Shown: piece after piece, positions 26,871 to 35,305 of the stretch
How the letters are laid out: each line of letters opens with the position of its first letter
Numbering within the stretch: the first letter of the stretch is position 1
NCBI GenBank assembly: GCA_903827245.1
Contig: CAIKHO010000007.1
Location: 1-64,000 of the forward strand
Length of the DNA stretch: 64,000 nucleotides
Reading direction: 5' to 3'
From: an uncultured Opitutia bacterium
Lineage (GTDB): Bacteria; Verrucomicrobiota; Verrucomicrobiia; Opitutales; Opitutaceae
Made by a program: the position numbers and the translations under genes
Notes under the pieces: model-generated
Database searches by the model: none
Seen by the model: only the letters and a program-made list of their open reading frames with translations
What the model was told of the DNA's origin: nothing

Positions 26871-28141
26871 GCACCCACGCCGCCTCCGTTTCCACGCCCC
26901 TTGTGGCGCCTGCTTCGCCCGCCTCGTCGGCGAACAAGGCGCTGGTCATTGGAGCTGCCGGGCTCGCGCTGACGGCGATTGGCGTCGTCGTGTCCTCCGA
27001 TGCCCATGGCGTTGCGATGTCCTACCTCGTGGGCGTCACCTACTGGACCGCCATCACCATTGGAATGCTGATGCTGACACTGATCCACCACATCGTGGAT
27101 GCTTCATGGTCCGTCGTCATCCGACGCCAGTGGGAGCACTGGTTGGCCGCCTTCAAGTGGCTGTTCGTCCTCTTTCTGCCCCTGCTGGTCTTTGCCTGGC
27201 TCAAGCCCGGCTTCGTCTGGCCATGGATGGACCTGAACCACGAATTGCACGGGCACGGCACGGTGGGCACCGACGTGCTCTACCAGAAAAAGGCGGGCTT
27301 TCTGAACTTGAACATGTTCACGGGCATGACGCTCGCGTTTTTCGGCATCTGGGTCTGGGTCTCGGCCCGGCTCCGCAAGGCCTCGTTTGCGCAGGACGCC
27401 GATGGTGACGTCAAGTGGACCTTCATGAACCGCAAGACGGCGGCCTTCGGTCTTCCGTTGGGCGCGCTCACCCTGACCTTTGCCGCCATCTACTGGGTGA
27501 AGAGCCTGGAGTATCACTGGTTCTCGACGATGTATGGCGTCTGGTTCTTTGCGAACTGTGTCCGCGGCGCGCTCTCGATCAGCGTCTTGATCATGTTGTG
27601 GCTTTGGGCGCGGGGCGACTACAAGGGCGTGCTCAACACGAACCATCTCTATAGCGCGGGCCAGCTGGTTTTTGCCTTCACGGTCTTCTGGGCCTACGTG
27701 ACCTTCTCCCAGTACTTCCTCATTTGGAACGCCAACGTCCCGGAGGAAACCTTTTGGTACAACCTCCGCGAATTAAACCACGACGGCACGACCAACCAGT
27801 GGAAATGGGTCGGCATGCTGATCCTTTTTGGGCACTTCTTTGTGCCTTTCCTCTATCTTCTCTCCTATAAGCACAAGGTCGTCCACGCGAAGGTCAGGCC
27901 GATTGTCATCTGGATTCTCGGGATCATCCTGGTGGACATGTGCTACAACATTCTGCCCGTCCTGAAGGATGAGCATGGCGATTCCCTGCCTTTCCTCTCG
28001 GTCAACCTTGTCTGGGTGCTGACTTCCGTCGCCGGCGTCGGTGGCGTCTGCGTCTGGGCTTATCTCCGGAGCTTCCCGTCGACGAAGCTCATCCCGATCC
28101 GCGATCCGCGCATTGGCGAGTCCCTGACCCACCATGAGTAA
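26867..28141 (+). CDS. actF: Alternative Complex III subunit F, second NrfD-like membrane protein
   Basis: A 424-residue NrfD-like protein with about ten membrane helices, such as GAAGLALTAIGVVVSSDAHG, ITIGMLMLTLIHHIVDASW and WWFxF-like aromatic stretches. It resembles ActF, the pseudo-symmetric partner of ActC. A conserved NHLYSAGQLVFAFTVFWAYVTFSQYFLIWNAN-type segment and NVPEETFWY are seen near its middle. No cofactor is expected. It overlaps the next small gene by eight bases. Confidence 0.92.
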   Translation: MSTHAASVSTPLVAPASPASSANKALVIGAAGLALTAIGVVVSSDAHGVAMSYLVGVTYWTAITIGMLMLTLIHHIVDASWSVVIRRQWEHWLAAFKWLFVLFLPLLVFAWLKPGFVWPWMDLNHELHGHGTVGTDVLYQKKAGFLNLNMFTGMTLAFFGIWVWVSARLRKASFAQDADGDVKWTFMNRKTAAFGLPLGALTLTFAAIYWVKSLEYHWFSTMYGVWFFANCVRGALSISVLIMLWLWARGDYKGVLNTNHLYSAGQLVFAFTVFWAYVTFSQYFLIWNANVPEETFWYNLRELNHDGTTNQWKWVGMLILFGHFFVPFLYLLSYKHKVVHAKVRPIVIWILGIILVDMCYNILPVLKDEHGDSLPFLSVNLVWVLTSVAGVGGVCVWAYLRSFPSTKLIPIRDPRIGESLTHHE

Positions 28142-28490
28142 TCCCAGCATGAGCCCGTCGAATGATTCTCCCGCCAGGTCCGTCTCGGTGTTTTCCGTCG
28201 CCGCGGTCTTTGTCGGCTTCGCCCTTTTTCTCCTGGTGGTGAAGTACGTCTACCTGCCGCACCAGTTCCCGGCGCCGCATTCGGTCGCTCCCGAGCAATT
28301 GCCGGCCGACCAGGCGTGGAAAGCCACCCCCGAGGCGCGCAAAGCCTATCTCGCCGAGCTCCGGGCCAAGGAGCAGAAGCAAGCCGCCGCCTATGCCTGG
28401 ATCGACCAGGGCAAGGGTGTGGTCCAGCTCCCGATTGACCGCGCGATGGAACTCACCGTGCAGGAGCTCAACGCCCGCGCCAAAAAATAA
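28134..28490 (+). CDS. Small single-pass membrane protein of the ACIII operon
   Basis: A 118-residue protein with one N-terminal membrane helix (VFSVAAVFVGFALFLLVVKYVYL) and a periplasmic or outer-side tail. The tail ends AYAWIDQGKGVVQLPIDRAMELTVQEL; I recall similar W-D-x-x-x-G-V-x-x-(L/I)-P-I-(D/E)-R-A-M-E-L motifs in small proteins of oxidase and Alternative Complex III loci, but that is memory, not a search. No cofactor motif. It overlaps actF by eight bases and precedes the oxidase-like gene by 27 bases, so it could serve assembly or bridging of the complex. Confidence 0.8.
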   Translation: MSNPSMSPSNDSPARSVSVFSVAAVFVGFALFLLVVKYVYLPHQFPAPHSVAPEQLPADQAWKATPEARKAYLAELRAKEQKQAAAYAWIDQGKGVVQLPIDRAMELTVQELNARAKK

Positions 28491-28517
28491 CCGCGCCTTC
28501 CAACCGATTTTTCCGCG

Positions 28518-29924
28518 ATGATTTCCGCCCCGTCCAACGTTGCCGCCAGCGAAACCGACACTACTGCGCGCGGGCCCTTGGTTTTGCTGCTGGTCTCCGC
28601 CCTGGGCTGGCTGCTGGTCAGCGGGGTGCTGGCCTTGATTGCCACGATCCAGCTGCACACCCCCGGCTTCATGGCGGCCTGTCCCTGGCTGACCTACGGA
28701 CACACCCAGGCTGTCCAGGAAACCGCCTTCATCTATGGCTGGGCGGCCAACTCCGCCTTTGCCGTTTCGCTCTGGATTCTTGGCCGTTTGGGCGGTGCGC
28801 CATTGCGTGGACTCGGTTTGCTGACGGTCGGGACGGTGTTCTGGAACCTCGGCGTCACCATCGGAATCGTCTGCATTATGCTCGGCGAAGCGACCGCGGT
28901 GTCATTCCTACAGATTCCGGCTTACATTCACCCGCTGCTCCTTGTCGCTTATGCGGCCATTGCCACGCCGGGGGTGCTTGCCTGGACCGGACGCCGGCAA
29001 CAGGGGACCTTCGCCTCCCAATGGTACGCGGTCGCCGCCCTGTTTCTTTTCCCTTGGCTGTATTCCGCCGCCCAAATGATGCTGCTGGTGGCGCCGGTGC
29101 GCGGGGTGGGGCAGGCCGTGGTGGCCGCTTGGTTCGCCCAAAATCTCCTCAGTCTCTGGCTGATTCCCACCGCCTTGGCCGCGGCTTACTATTTGGTGCC
29201 GAAACTGACCGGCCGGGTCATCGCGAACTATGACTTTGCCCCGCATGGTTTTTGGGCGCTGCTGTTTTTCGGTGCCTGGACCGGTACCCGCCACCTCATC
29301 GGGGGACCCGTGCCGGCCTGGATTCCGACCGTGGGCATTGTGACGACGCTGGTTCTGCTTTTCCATTACGTCATTGTCGCGCTGAACCTCCGCGCCGGCC
29401 TGGGCGGCGGACGGGGCAATGTTGTGCTGGGCTTCGTTTCATTCGGGCTGCTGGCCTACGTTATTGGTGGCTTGCTCGACGCGATTTTCTCGTTCCACGT
29501 TTTTGCCGAAGTCCTGCAGTTCACCTATTTCCCGGTGGCGCAATTGAAACTCGCGGTCATGGGAGCCTATTCCTTCCTGATTTTCGGTGCCATATATTAT
29601 CTTACCCCCCGGATCACGGGTGTGGCGTGGCCCTCAACGAGCCTCATAAGGGCACACTTCGGACTTGCGGTGCTTGGCACGGTTGTGACCGTCGTGAGTT
29701 TGGCCGCCGCAGGCTGGGTCCAAGGCAAAGGCTTGGGTGACCCGGTCATGACTTTTGCCTCAATCGCCGCGGCAACGCGTCCTTGGCTGCTGGCTGCCAC
29801 CGCGGGTGAGGCGATCCTCCTCTTTGGCAGCATTGTCCTGACTGTCCACTTCGTCCGTCTCCAAGCTGCCACCGTCTGCCCTGCATGGGGAAGCACATCC
29901 GCCTTGGAGGCATCCGCGTCATGA
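28518..29924 (+). CDS. cbb3-type oxidase subunit I-like protein lacking most haem/copper ligands
   Basis: A 468-residue protein with about twelve hydrophobic helices, similar in order to CcoN. By eye, the helix II segment GHTQAV keeps the low-spin haem His. The canonical CuB motif W-Y-G-H-N reads WFAQN, the CuB His pair in GPHHLHY reads GTRHLIG, and the helix X segment SHYTDWTIGHVHAGALG reads LQFTYFPVAQLKLAVMG, so both haem-iron histidines are Gln and Lys. Only fragments of the metal-binding set remain, so normal oxygen reduction is not expected. The frame is intact and coupled to a CcoO-like gene (ATGA), which argues for a retained, non-catalytic or altered role. Confidence 0.82.
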   Translation: MISAPSNVAASETDTTARGPLVLLLVSALGWLLVSGVLALIATIQLHTPGFMAACPWLTYGHTQAVQETAFIYGWAANSAFAVSLWILGRLGGAPLRGLGLLTVGTVFWNLGVTIGIVCIMLGEATAVSFLQIPAYIHPLLLVAYAAIATPGVLAWTGRRQQGTFASQWYAVAALFLFPWLYSAAQMMLLVAPVRGVGQAVVAAWFAQNLLSLWLIPTALAAAYYLVPKLTGRVIANYDFAPHGFWALLFFGAWTGTRHLIGGPVPAWIPTVGIVTTLVLLFHYVIVALNLRAGLGGGRGNVVLGFVSFGLLAYVIGGLLDAIFSFHVFAEVLQFTYFPVAQLKLAVMGAYSFLIFGAIYYLTPRITGVAWPSTSLIRAHFGLAVLGTVVTVVSLAAAGWVQGKGLGDPVMTFASIAAATRPWLLAATAGEAILLFGSIVLTVHFVRLQAATVCPAWGSTSALEASAS

Positions 29925-30544
29925 AAAACGGCCTGCTTCTTTTCATCGGTATCTTCGCCGCCATCGGCCTTTCCTGGGCCGGCTTGGCGCTGGGGACCAA
30001 TGCGCAGCTGGGAGGGCTCGCGCCCTATTACGACCAGCTGGAAAACCGCGCTTTCCCTGAGCGTGCCCCGGGTATCGCGTCGCGCGGCAAGCTCGTTTAC
30101 GAGGATCTCGGGTGTGCTTCCTGCCACACCCAGGCCGTGCGCCGTCCTGGCTTTGGGAGCGACCAAGATCGCAAATGGGGGGATCGGCAGAGCTACGCCC
30201 GCGATTACATCCATCAGGAACGCGTGCAGCTCGGGCTCAGCCGCATCGGTCCGGACCTGACCAATGTCGGCAGTCGCCTCAAGAGCCCCGATGACGTGTT
30301 CAAGCTTCTCTATCATGGGACGGCCGCGATGCCTGCCTATGCCTTTCTCTTCGAGGAGCGCCCCGCACTGGCCCAACCGTCTCCGAAGGCCGTTGGCCGC
30401 TCGGGTGACCGTGAGATTGTGCCCACGCCCCGGGCCGAGGTGCTGGCGGCCTACCTGCTCAGCCTGAACTCCCCGGCGGACTATCCGGTCGAGAAGGCCG
30501 AAAACACGATGGCCGCGGTCAAGAAGGAGGGTGAGCACAAATGA
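29921..30544 (+). CDS. CcoO/FixO-like monohaem cytochrome c
   Basis: A 207-residue membrane-anchored cytochrome. The ATG at 29921 follows the oxidase-like stop by overlap; an earlier in-frame reading is inside that gene. The N-terminal helix GLLLFIGIFAAIGLSWAGLAL is followed by CASCHTQAVRRPGFG, then YARDYIHQ, IGPDLTNVGSR and MPAYAFLF. These are the CcoO hallmarks (C-x-x-C-H-x-Q-x-V-R, G-P-D-L, M-P-x-Y). In true cbb3 oxidase it passes electrons to subunit I; here its partner has lost its active site. Coupled to the next cytochrome (ATGA). Confidence 0.87.
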   Translation: MKNGLLLFIGIFAAIGLSWAGLALGTNAQLGGLAPYYDQLENRAFPERAPGIASRGKLVYEDLGCASCHTQAVRRPGFGSDQDRKWGDRQSYARDYIHQERVQLGLSRIGPDLTNVGSRLKSPDDVFKLLYHGTAAMPAYAFLFEERPALAQPSPKAVGRSGDREIVPTPRAEVLAAYLLSLNSPADYPVEKAENTMAAVKKEGEHK

Positions 30545-31194
30545 GTTCCCAGCCCGATCCGAAATTCACGCCGCCGCAGTCGTTCTCCGACGGGGGCCTC
30601 CTGCATGCGCACGAGGAATCGGTGGCGCACAGGACCGATGATCGCGGCAGCTACAAACTGCTGCCGCTCGCACTGCTCTTTGCCTTCAGCGGCCTCATTT
30701 TTTTTGGTGGCACCTACCTCAATCTGTTCTCCGGCCATTTTGACCCGAAGATCTTTGATGAGCGCGCATTGCCCCATAGCGGCCAAGTCGAGGTAGCCAA
30801 GCTCGACCCGGTCGTTTACGGCAAGAAGCTGTATGAGTCACTCTGCATTAATTGCCACCAGCCGACCGGCTTGGGCGTTCCCGGGGCATTCCCGCCGCTC
30901 GCGGGTTCCGAATGGGTCAATGGACCTCAGGAACGAATCATCCGCATCCTTGAGCACGGACTCCAGGGTCCGCTGACGGTCAAGGGCAGCAACTTTGGCG
31001 CCGTTCCCATGCCTGCGGTCGGCGTGGGTGGCGCCGGGTGGAGTGACGACAAGATCGCAGCGGTCCTGACCTATGTCCGGCAGGCCTTCGGTAACAATTC
31101 TCCCGCAGTCACCGAGGAGAAGGTAACCGAAATCCGCAACCAAGTCGGCACGCATGCCCCTTGGGCTCCTGCGGATCTGCTCAAAATCCAGTAA
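30541..31194 (+). CDS. Membrane-anchored monohaem cytochrome c
   Basis: A 217-residue protein with a hydrophilic N-terminus, one membrane helix (LLPLALLFAFSGLIFFGGTY) and a periplasmic class I cytochrome domain with CINCHQPTGLG. Candidate Met ligands lie in FGAVPMPAVG, and a terminal KIAAVLTYVRQAF helix is present. It is the last gene before a strong terminator. It may accept electrons from Alternative Complex III or from the CcoO-like cytochrome and hand them to a terminal oxidase encoded elsewhere. Not a CcoP, which has two haems. Confidence 0.87.
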   Translation: MSSQPDPKFTPPQSFSDGGLLHAHEESVAHRTDDRGSYKLLPLALLFAFSGLIFFGGTYLNLFSGHFDPKIFDERALPHSGQVEVAKLDPVVYGKKLYESLCINCHQPTGLGVPGAFPPLAGSEWVNGPQERIIRILEHGLQGPLTVKGSNFGAVPMPAVGVGGAGWSDDKIAAVLTYVRQAFGNNSPAVTEEKVTEIRNQVGTHAPWAPADLLKIQ

Positions 31195-31219
31195 TTGCCG
31201 CCACGATCCCCGGCTCTCG

Positions 31220-31244
31220 GGCCCGGCAATCGCCGGGCCTTTTT
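31220..31244 (+). terminator. Rho-independent terminator of the respiratory operon
   Basis: GGCCCGGC (31220-31227) and GCCGGGCC (31232-31239) form a perfect eight-pair stem with a four-base loop, followed by five T. It lies 25 bases after the last cytochrome stop and ends the operon that begins at actA. Confidence 0.9.
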
Positions 31245-31298
31245 GTTGGCGGAGTTGACGGGGACCGGAGCAAGGAAGGCTCTTGGTCGGGTCTCGGT

Positions 31299-32297
31299 TC
31301 ACTCACCGAGCTTTTTGCCCGGCATCAGATAATTTTGCACGTAATCGCGCACGGCTTCGGGGAGGGGTGTCATGGCACGATCATAGCCCGTGACGCGAAG
31401 CTTGGAGATGTCTGCCTGCGTGAAGTACTGGTACTTGCCCTGCAGTTCGGCGGGCATATCGATGAACTTGATGGCGGGCTGGCGACCCAGGGCGGAAAAG
31501 ATTGCCCCGGCGAGGTCGATCCAGGTTTTGGCCTGGCCGGAACCGAGATTGTAGAGCCCGCCGGCACTCGTGGCTTTCTCCGCAAAGTGGAGTGTCATCT
31601 CGACGGCATCCTTGACGTAGAGAAAATCGCGCTGCTGTTCGCCATCCTTGAATTCGGGTTTGTAGCTCTTGAAAAGCCCCACTTCGCCGGTGGCGAGGAT
31701 TTGCTGGTAGGCCTTGTTGACCAGCGAGCGCATGTCGCCCTTATGGTCCTCATTGGGGCCGAAAACATTGAAATATTTCAGGCCGACAATATACGGCAGC
31801 CAGCCCGCCCGCTGGGCATGCAAATCGAAGAGATGCTTGGACTCGCCGTAAAGGTTGAGCGGCTTCAGCCGGGCGAGGTTATCGTCCGTATCGTCCATGC
31901 CCTGACTGCCGTCACCATAGGTGGCGGCCGAGGAGGCATAGATGAAGCGCGAGCCGCGGGCGAGGGCCCAAGCGGCCAGCTCCTTGGTGACGGCAAAATT
32001 GTTGTCCAGCAGGTAGGTGAAATTCTTCTCCGTGGTGGAGGAACAGGCCCCGAGGTGAAAGACCGTGGAGAAGCTGCCGAAGGCATCGGCATGCTGGGCG
32101 ATGCGCGCGCGGAGATCCCCGGCCTCGACATAGTCGTTGAACCTCAGCGCCGCAAAATTCCTGCGTTTTTCCTCCGTCAGGGAGACGTCGGTCACAACTA
32201 TGTCGGTCAACCCGCGCTGGTTGAGCGCCCAGATGAGCGCGCTGGCGATAAAGCCGGCGCCACCCGTGACAAGGATGCGACCGTGGAGTGTGCTCAT
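31299..32297 (-). CDS. hldD: ADP-L-glycero-D-manno-heptose-6-epimerase
   Basis: A 332-residue extended SDR with the HldD pattern. RILVTGGAGFIASALIWALN binds NADP; HLGACSSTTEKNFTYLLDNN, ASSAATYGDG and PLNLYGESKHLFD give the active-site Ser and YxxxK; VGLKYFNVFGPNEDHKGDMRS is diagnostic of RfaD/HldD. It converts ADP-D,D-heptose to ADP-L,D-heptose for lipopolysaccharide inner core. It implies that this organism makes heptose, although the HldE-like gene at 8535 lies over 20 kb away and has altered domain order. Confidence 0.93.
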   Translation of the reverse strand: MSTLHGRILVTGGAGFIASALIWALNQRGLTDIVVTDVSLTEEKRRNFAALRFNDYVEAGDLRARIAQHADAFGSFSTVFHLGACSSTTEKNFTYLLDNNFAVTKELAAWALARGSRFIYASSAATYGDGSQGMDDTDDNLARLKPLNLYGESKHLFDLHAQRAGWLPYIVGLKYFNVFGPNEDHKGDMRSLVNKAYQQILATGEVGLFKSYKPEFKDGEQQRDFLYVKDAVEMTLHFAEKATSAGGLYNLGSGQAKTWIDLAGAIFSALGRQPAIKFIDMPAELQGKYQYFTQADISKLRVTGYDRAMTPLPEAVRDYVQNYLMPGKKLGE

Positions 32298-32381
32298 GAA
32301 ACAAGTTAATCGCGGAAGCGCGGAAGGGCGGAAGCACTAAATATCCGCCCCGGTGGCTGACGCCCGGCCGCACCGGAGGGG

Positions 32382-33188
32382 CTAGGAGTCCTGCGACAAT
32401 TCCTCCGACCGGGTCTTCGCGGCGAGGACCGTTTCCTTGACCATGCCGCGGAAATCGCGGGCCTCCATGCGCTTTAAGCCGGCGAAGGTGGTACCATTGG
32501 GGGAAGTGACCTGGTTGAGGAGTTCCTCGGCCCCGGCGTTGCTCTGGGCCATGAGTTTTGCCGAGCCGAGGATGGTTTCAACCGCCAGCTGGTAGGAGGC
32601 CGCACGGGAAAGTCCGGCGGCCTCGCCGGCATCGCGCAAGGCGGCCGCAAACTCAAAGACATAGGCGGGGCCACTGCCGCTCAAGGCGGTGACTGCATCG
32701 AGCTGGGCCTCGTCGACTTCGACCATCTTGCCGAGTGAGCCAAGAATGGTGTTCACGATGTCCCGGTCGGAAGGGGAAAGCGGGCTTTGTGCGCTCCAGC
32801 CGGTGATGCCGGCGCCAATCCGGCCGGGGGTGTTGGGCATGGTACGGACCAGATTGCGGGCCTGGGAAAAGGTTTGCCCGAGCCGGGCGAGGCGTTTGCC
32901 GGCAAGAATGGAGAGGACCAGTTTGCCCGCGGTAAGTTCGGCGACACGGGGATCAAGACTGGAGAGCTGCTGTGGCTTGCAGGCCAGCACCACGGTGCCC
33001 GCGTCCTGCAGCAGCGCGGGCAGGCTGGCGTGAACGACGATGCCGGTGCGCTCACCCAGGAGCCGGGCGGTGCCGTTCTCGCCTCCGATGCAGGCGAGTT
33101 CGGAAGGAAGGGCCGCCTTGTGGGCGAGCAGACCGTCGACCATGGCCGAGGCCATGCGCCCGGCACCGAGAAAGGCGATCTTAGTCAT
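32382..33188 (-). CDS. proC: Pyrroline-5-carboxylate reductase
   Basis: A 268-residue enzyme for the last step of proline synthesis, reducing pyrroline-5-carboxylate with NAD(P)H. IAFLGAGRMASAMVDGL is the nucleotide-binding motif and VRTMPNTPGRIGAG and TALSGSGPAYVFEFAAAL are ProC signatures; the C-terminal VTSPNGTTFAGL motif is present. It overlaps the upstream receiver/kinase gene by eight bases and is probably co-transcribed with it. Length is standard. Confidence 0.95.
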   Translation of the reverse strand: MTKIAFLGAGRMASAMVDGLLAHKAALPSELACIGGENGTARLLGERTGIVVHASLPALLQDAGTVVLACKPQQLSSLDPRVAELTAGKLVLSILAGKRLARLGQTFSQARNLVRTMPNTPGRIGAGITGWSAQSPLSPSDRDIVNTILGSLGKMVEVDEAQLDAVTALSGSGPAYVFEFAAALRDAGEAAGLSRAASYQLAVETILGSAKLMAQSNAGAEELLNQVTSPNGTTFAGLKRMEARDFRGMVKETVLAAKTRSEELSQDS

Positions 33189-34311
33189 GGATGATTTTGC
33201 GCACCTTTCGGTCGAACGGGTGCCAGAGGGCCGCGATCGTGCCGCCGCCCGGCCGGTCGGTGAGATTCACCTCGCCGCCGAGGTTTCGCAGCGCGTGCCG
33301 GGCGACGGTGAGTCCCATCCCAACGCCCACGGTATGCTTCGAACTGATGAACGGCTCGAAAATATGGTCGCGAATCTGCGGATCCACGCCGTGGCCCTCA
33401 TCCTCGACATTGATCACGACATATTTCCCGTCATCGGGCTTATCGATTATCTCGGTGCGGATCCGGACCGGCCGGGCCGAAGCCGGCTTGTCGTCGTAGG
33501 CTTCCCAGGCGTTGATCAGGGTCTTCGAAAGGACTTCCTCGAACACCTCGAAGTTGGTGTCGATCATGAGTTCGCCCAGCGGGTTGTCGATGATGACGGC
33601 GGCGGCGATCTTGTTGTCGGTCTGGTAGCGCTGGACGCCGCTCTCGATCAACCGCTGGAGGTTGCACTTGATGAGCGGCAACCGGGTCTTAACGACGAGC
33701 GAGCTGAGCTGCTTGATGATGGTGACAATGCGTTGCACGGCCTCCTCGACGTGGGCGGCATTCTTCTTCACCAGCTCGGGTTTGTCGTAGTAGGCCTTGA
33801 CCAGGTCGAGATAGCCGATGACAACGCCGAGGAGATTGTTGAGGTTGTGGGCGATACCTTGGGTCACCGCACCGATGGTGGCGGCGCGGCGGGCTTCGGA
33901 AAGACGGCGCTGGAGGACAACGAGCTCGCGATTGATGGCCACGAAGCGCAGCTGGGTCTGCACCCGGGCAAGCGTTTCATCCAGGTCAATGGGCTTGGTG
34001 ATGTAGTCGACGGCGCCCACGCCCAAGCCCTCGATTTTGCCTTCCTTCGACGAGCGCGCGGTGATGAAGATGACGGGGATCGAACGGGTTTCCTCGCTGG
34101 ACTGAAGACGCTGGCAGACCTCGATGCCATCCATGTCGGGCATCATCACGTCGAGCAGGATCAGGTCAGGTTTGTCGCGATTGACACTTTCCAGCGCTTC
34201 AAGGCCGCTGTAGGCGGCGACGACCTGGATGCCTTCGCGCTCCAGTTTGCGTTTGAGCAGCTGGACATTGATGGGCTGGTCGTCAACGACGAGGATTTTT
34301 GGGGCAGCCAT
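33181..34311 (-). CDS. Receiver domain - histidine kinase hybrid
   Basis: A 376-residue cytoplasmic protein. The ATG at 34311 is preferred to a TTG six codons upstream. Residues 1 to about 120 are a receiver: KILVVDDQPINVQLL, phospho-acceptor D54 in LILLDVMMPDMDG and the KP pair in ITKPIDL. Residues about 140-376 are a histidine kinase: IGAVTQGIAHNLNNLLGVV (H-box with His-Asn-Leu-Asn-Asn), VLSKTLINAWEA (N-box), VEDEGHGVDPQIRDHIFEPF and GVGMGLTVARHAL. No sensor or membrane part is visible, so the input is probably another kinase. The partner response regulator is not in the window. Confidence 0.87.
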   Translation of the reverse strand: MAAPKILVVDDQPINVQLLKRKLEREGIQVVAAYSGLEALESVNRDKPDLILLDVMMPDMDGIEVCQRLQSSEETRSIPVIFITARSSKEGKIEGLGVGAVDYITKPIDLDETLARVQTQLRFVAINRELVVLQRRLSEARRAATIGAVTQGIAHNLNNLLGVVIGYLDLVKAYYDKPELVKKNAAHVEEAVQRIVTIIKQLSSLVVKTRLPLIKCNLQRLIESGVQRYQTDNKIAAAVIIDNPLGELMIDTNFEVFEEVLSKTLINAWEAYDDKPASARPVRIRTEIIDKPDDGKYVVINVEDEGHGVDPQIRDHIFEPFISSKHTVGVGMGLTVARHALRNLGGEVNLTDRPGGGTIAALWHPFDRKVRKIIHD

Positions 34312-34353
34312 TGAGTGGGGCGGAGACAAGCGGATCGGGCCGGCGGGTGCAAG

Positions 34354-35229
34354 CTACCGCACCTGCCGGAGCCGGAATGCCTTGACCGTGTTCTTCATGA
34401 GCATGGCCACGGTCATCGGGCCGACTCCACCGGGGACCGGGGTGATCTTGCTGGCGAGTGCCGAGACGGTCGGAAAATGAACATCACCCGTCAGGCGGTA
34501 ACCGGCCTTCTTGGTCGGGTCGGCCACCCGATTGATGCCGACATCGATCACCACGACGCCGGGTTTGACCATGTCGGCCGTGACGAACTCCGGGCGGCCG
34601 ATGGCGGCGATCAAAACATCGGCCTGACGGGTGAGGGCGGAAACGTTGGACGTCCCGGAATGACAGATGGTCACCGTGCCATTGGCGCCGGATTTTTTCT
34701 GGAGCGCCAGCAGGGCCACCGGCTTGCCCACGATGAGGCTGCGTCCCAACACAACCACATGGCGGCCCTTGAGATCGACGCCGCTGCGGGCGAGCAGTTC
34801 CATGATTCCAGCGGGCGTGCAGGACACAAAGCCCGATTCGTCCTCCTGCGCGACCTTGCCCAGGTTGAGCGTGTTGAACCCGTCGACATCCTTTTCCGGG
34901 CTCACGCGGCGGAAAACGGCGACCTCGTCGAACCCGCGGGGCAGCGGTGACTGGACCAGGATGCCATCCACCGAGGGATCGGCATTAAGCCCGTCGATCA
35001 GGGCGAAGAGTTCATCCTGGGTGATCGTAACCGGGGGAAGGAGGATGCGGCTGGTGACGCCGATCTCAGCCGCGGTCTTTTCCTTTTTCCGCACATAGGA
35101 AACAGAGGCCGGGTCCTCGCCCACGCGGACCAGGGCGATGCAGGGTTTGCGTCCGTTGATTTGGGCCACCTCCGCGCGCAACTCGGCGACGATGTCGGAC
35201 GCGATCTTGTTGCCGTCGATGAGGTCCAT
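34354..35229 (-). CDS. folD: Bifunctional methylenetetrahydrofolate dehydrogenase/cyclohydrolase
   Basis: A 291-residue Fol[16 protein letters not shown] contains the catalytic Tyr and Lys, [10 protein letters not shown] the substrate loop, PCTPAG-like [11 protein letters not shown] and [22 protein letters not shown] the NADP-binding part, and the C-terminal [20 protein letters not shown] is diagnostic. It interconverts 5,10-methylene- and 10-formyl-tetrahydrofolate for one-carbon metabolism. Separated by 42 bases from the receiver/kinase hybrid; same strand. Confidence 0.95.
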   Translation of the reverse strand: MDLIDGNKIASDIVAELRAEVAQINGRKPCIALVRVGEDPASVSYVRKKEKTAAEIGVTSRILLPPVTITQDELFALIDGLNADPSVDGILVQSPLPRGFDEVAVFRRVSPEKDVDGFNTLNLGKVAQEDESGFVSCTPAGIMELLARSGVDLKGRHVVVLGRSLIVGKPVALLALQKKSGANGTVTICHSGTSNVSALTRQADVLIAAIGRPEFVTADMVKPGVVVIDVGINRVADPTKKAGYRLTGDVHFPTVSALASKITPVPGGVGPMTVAMLMKNTVKAFRLRQVR

Positions 35230-35305
35230 GAAAAAATCAATGATGCTACGAGGCGTGCAGCGGTCGGTCTTCCGGCCCCGCTGCCTGCATCGAGCGGTGG
35301 CGGAA

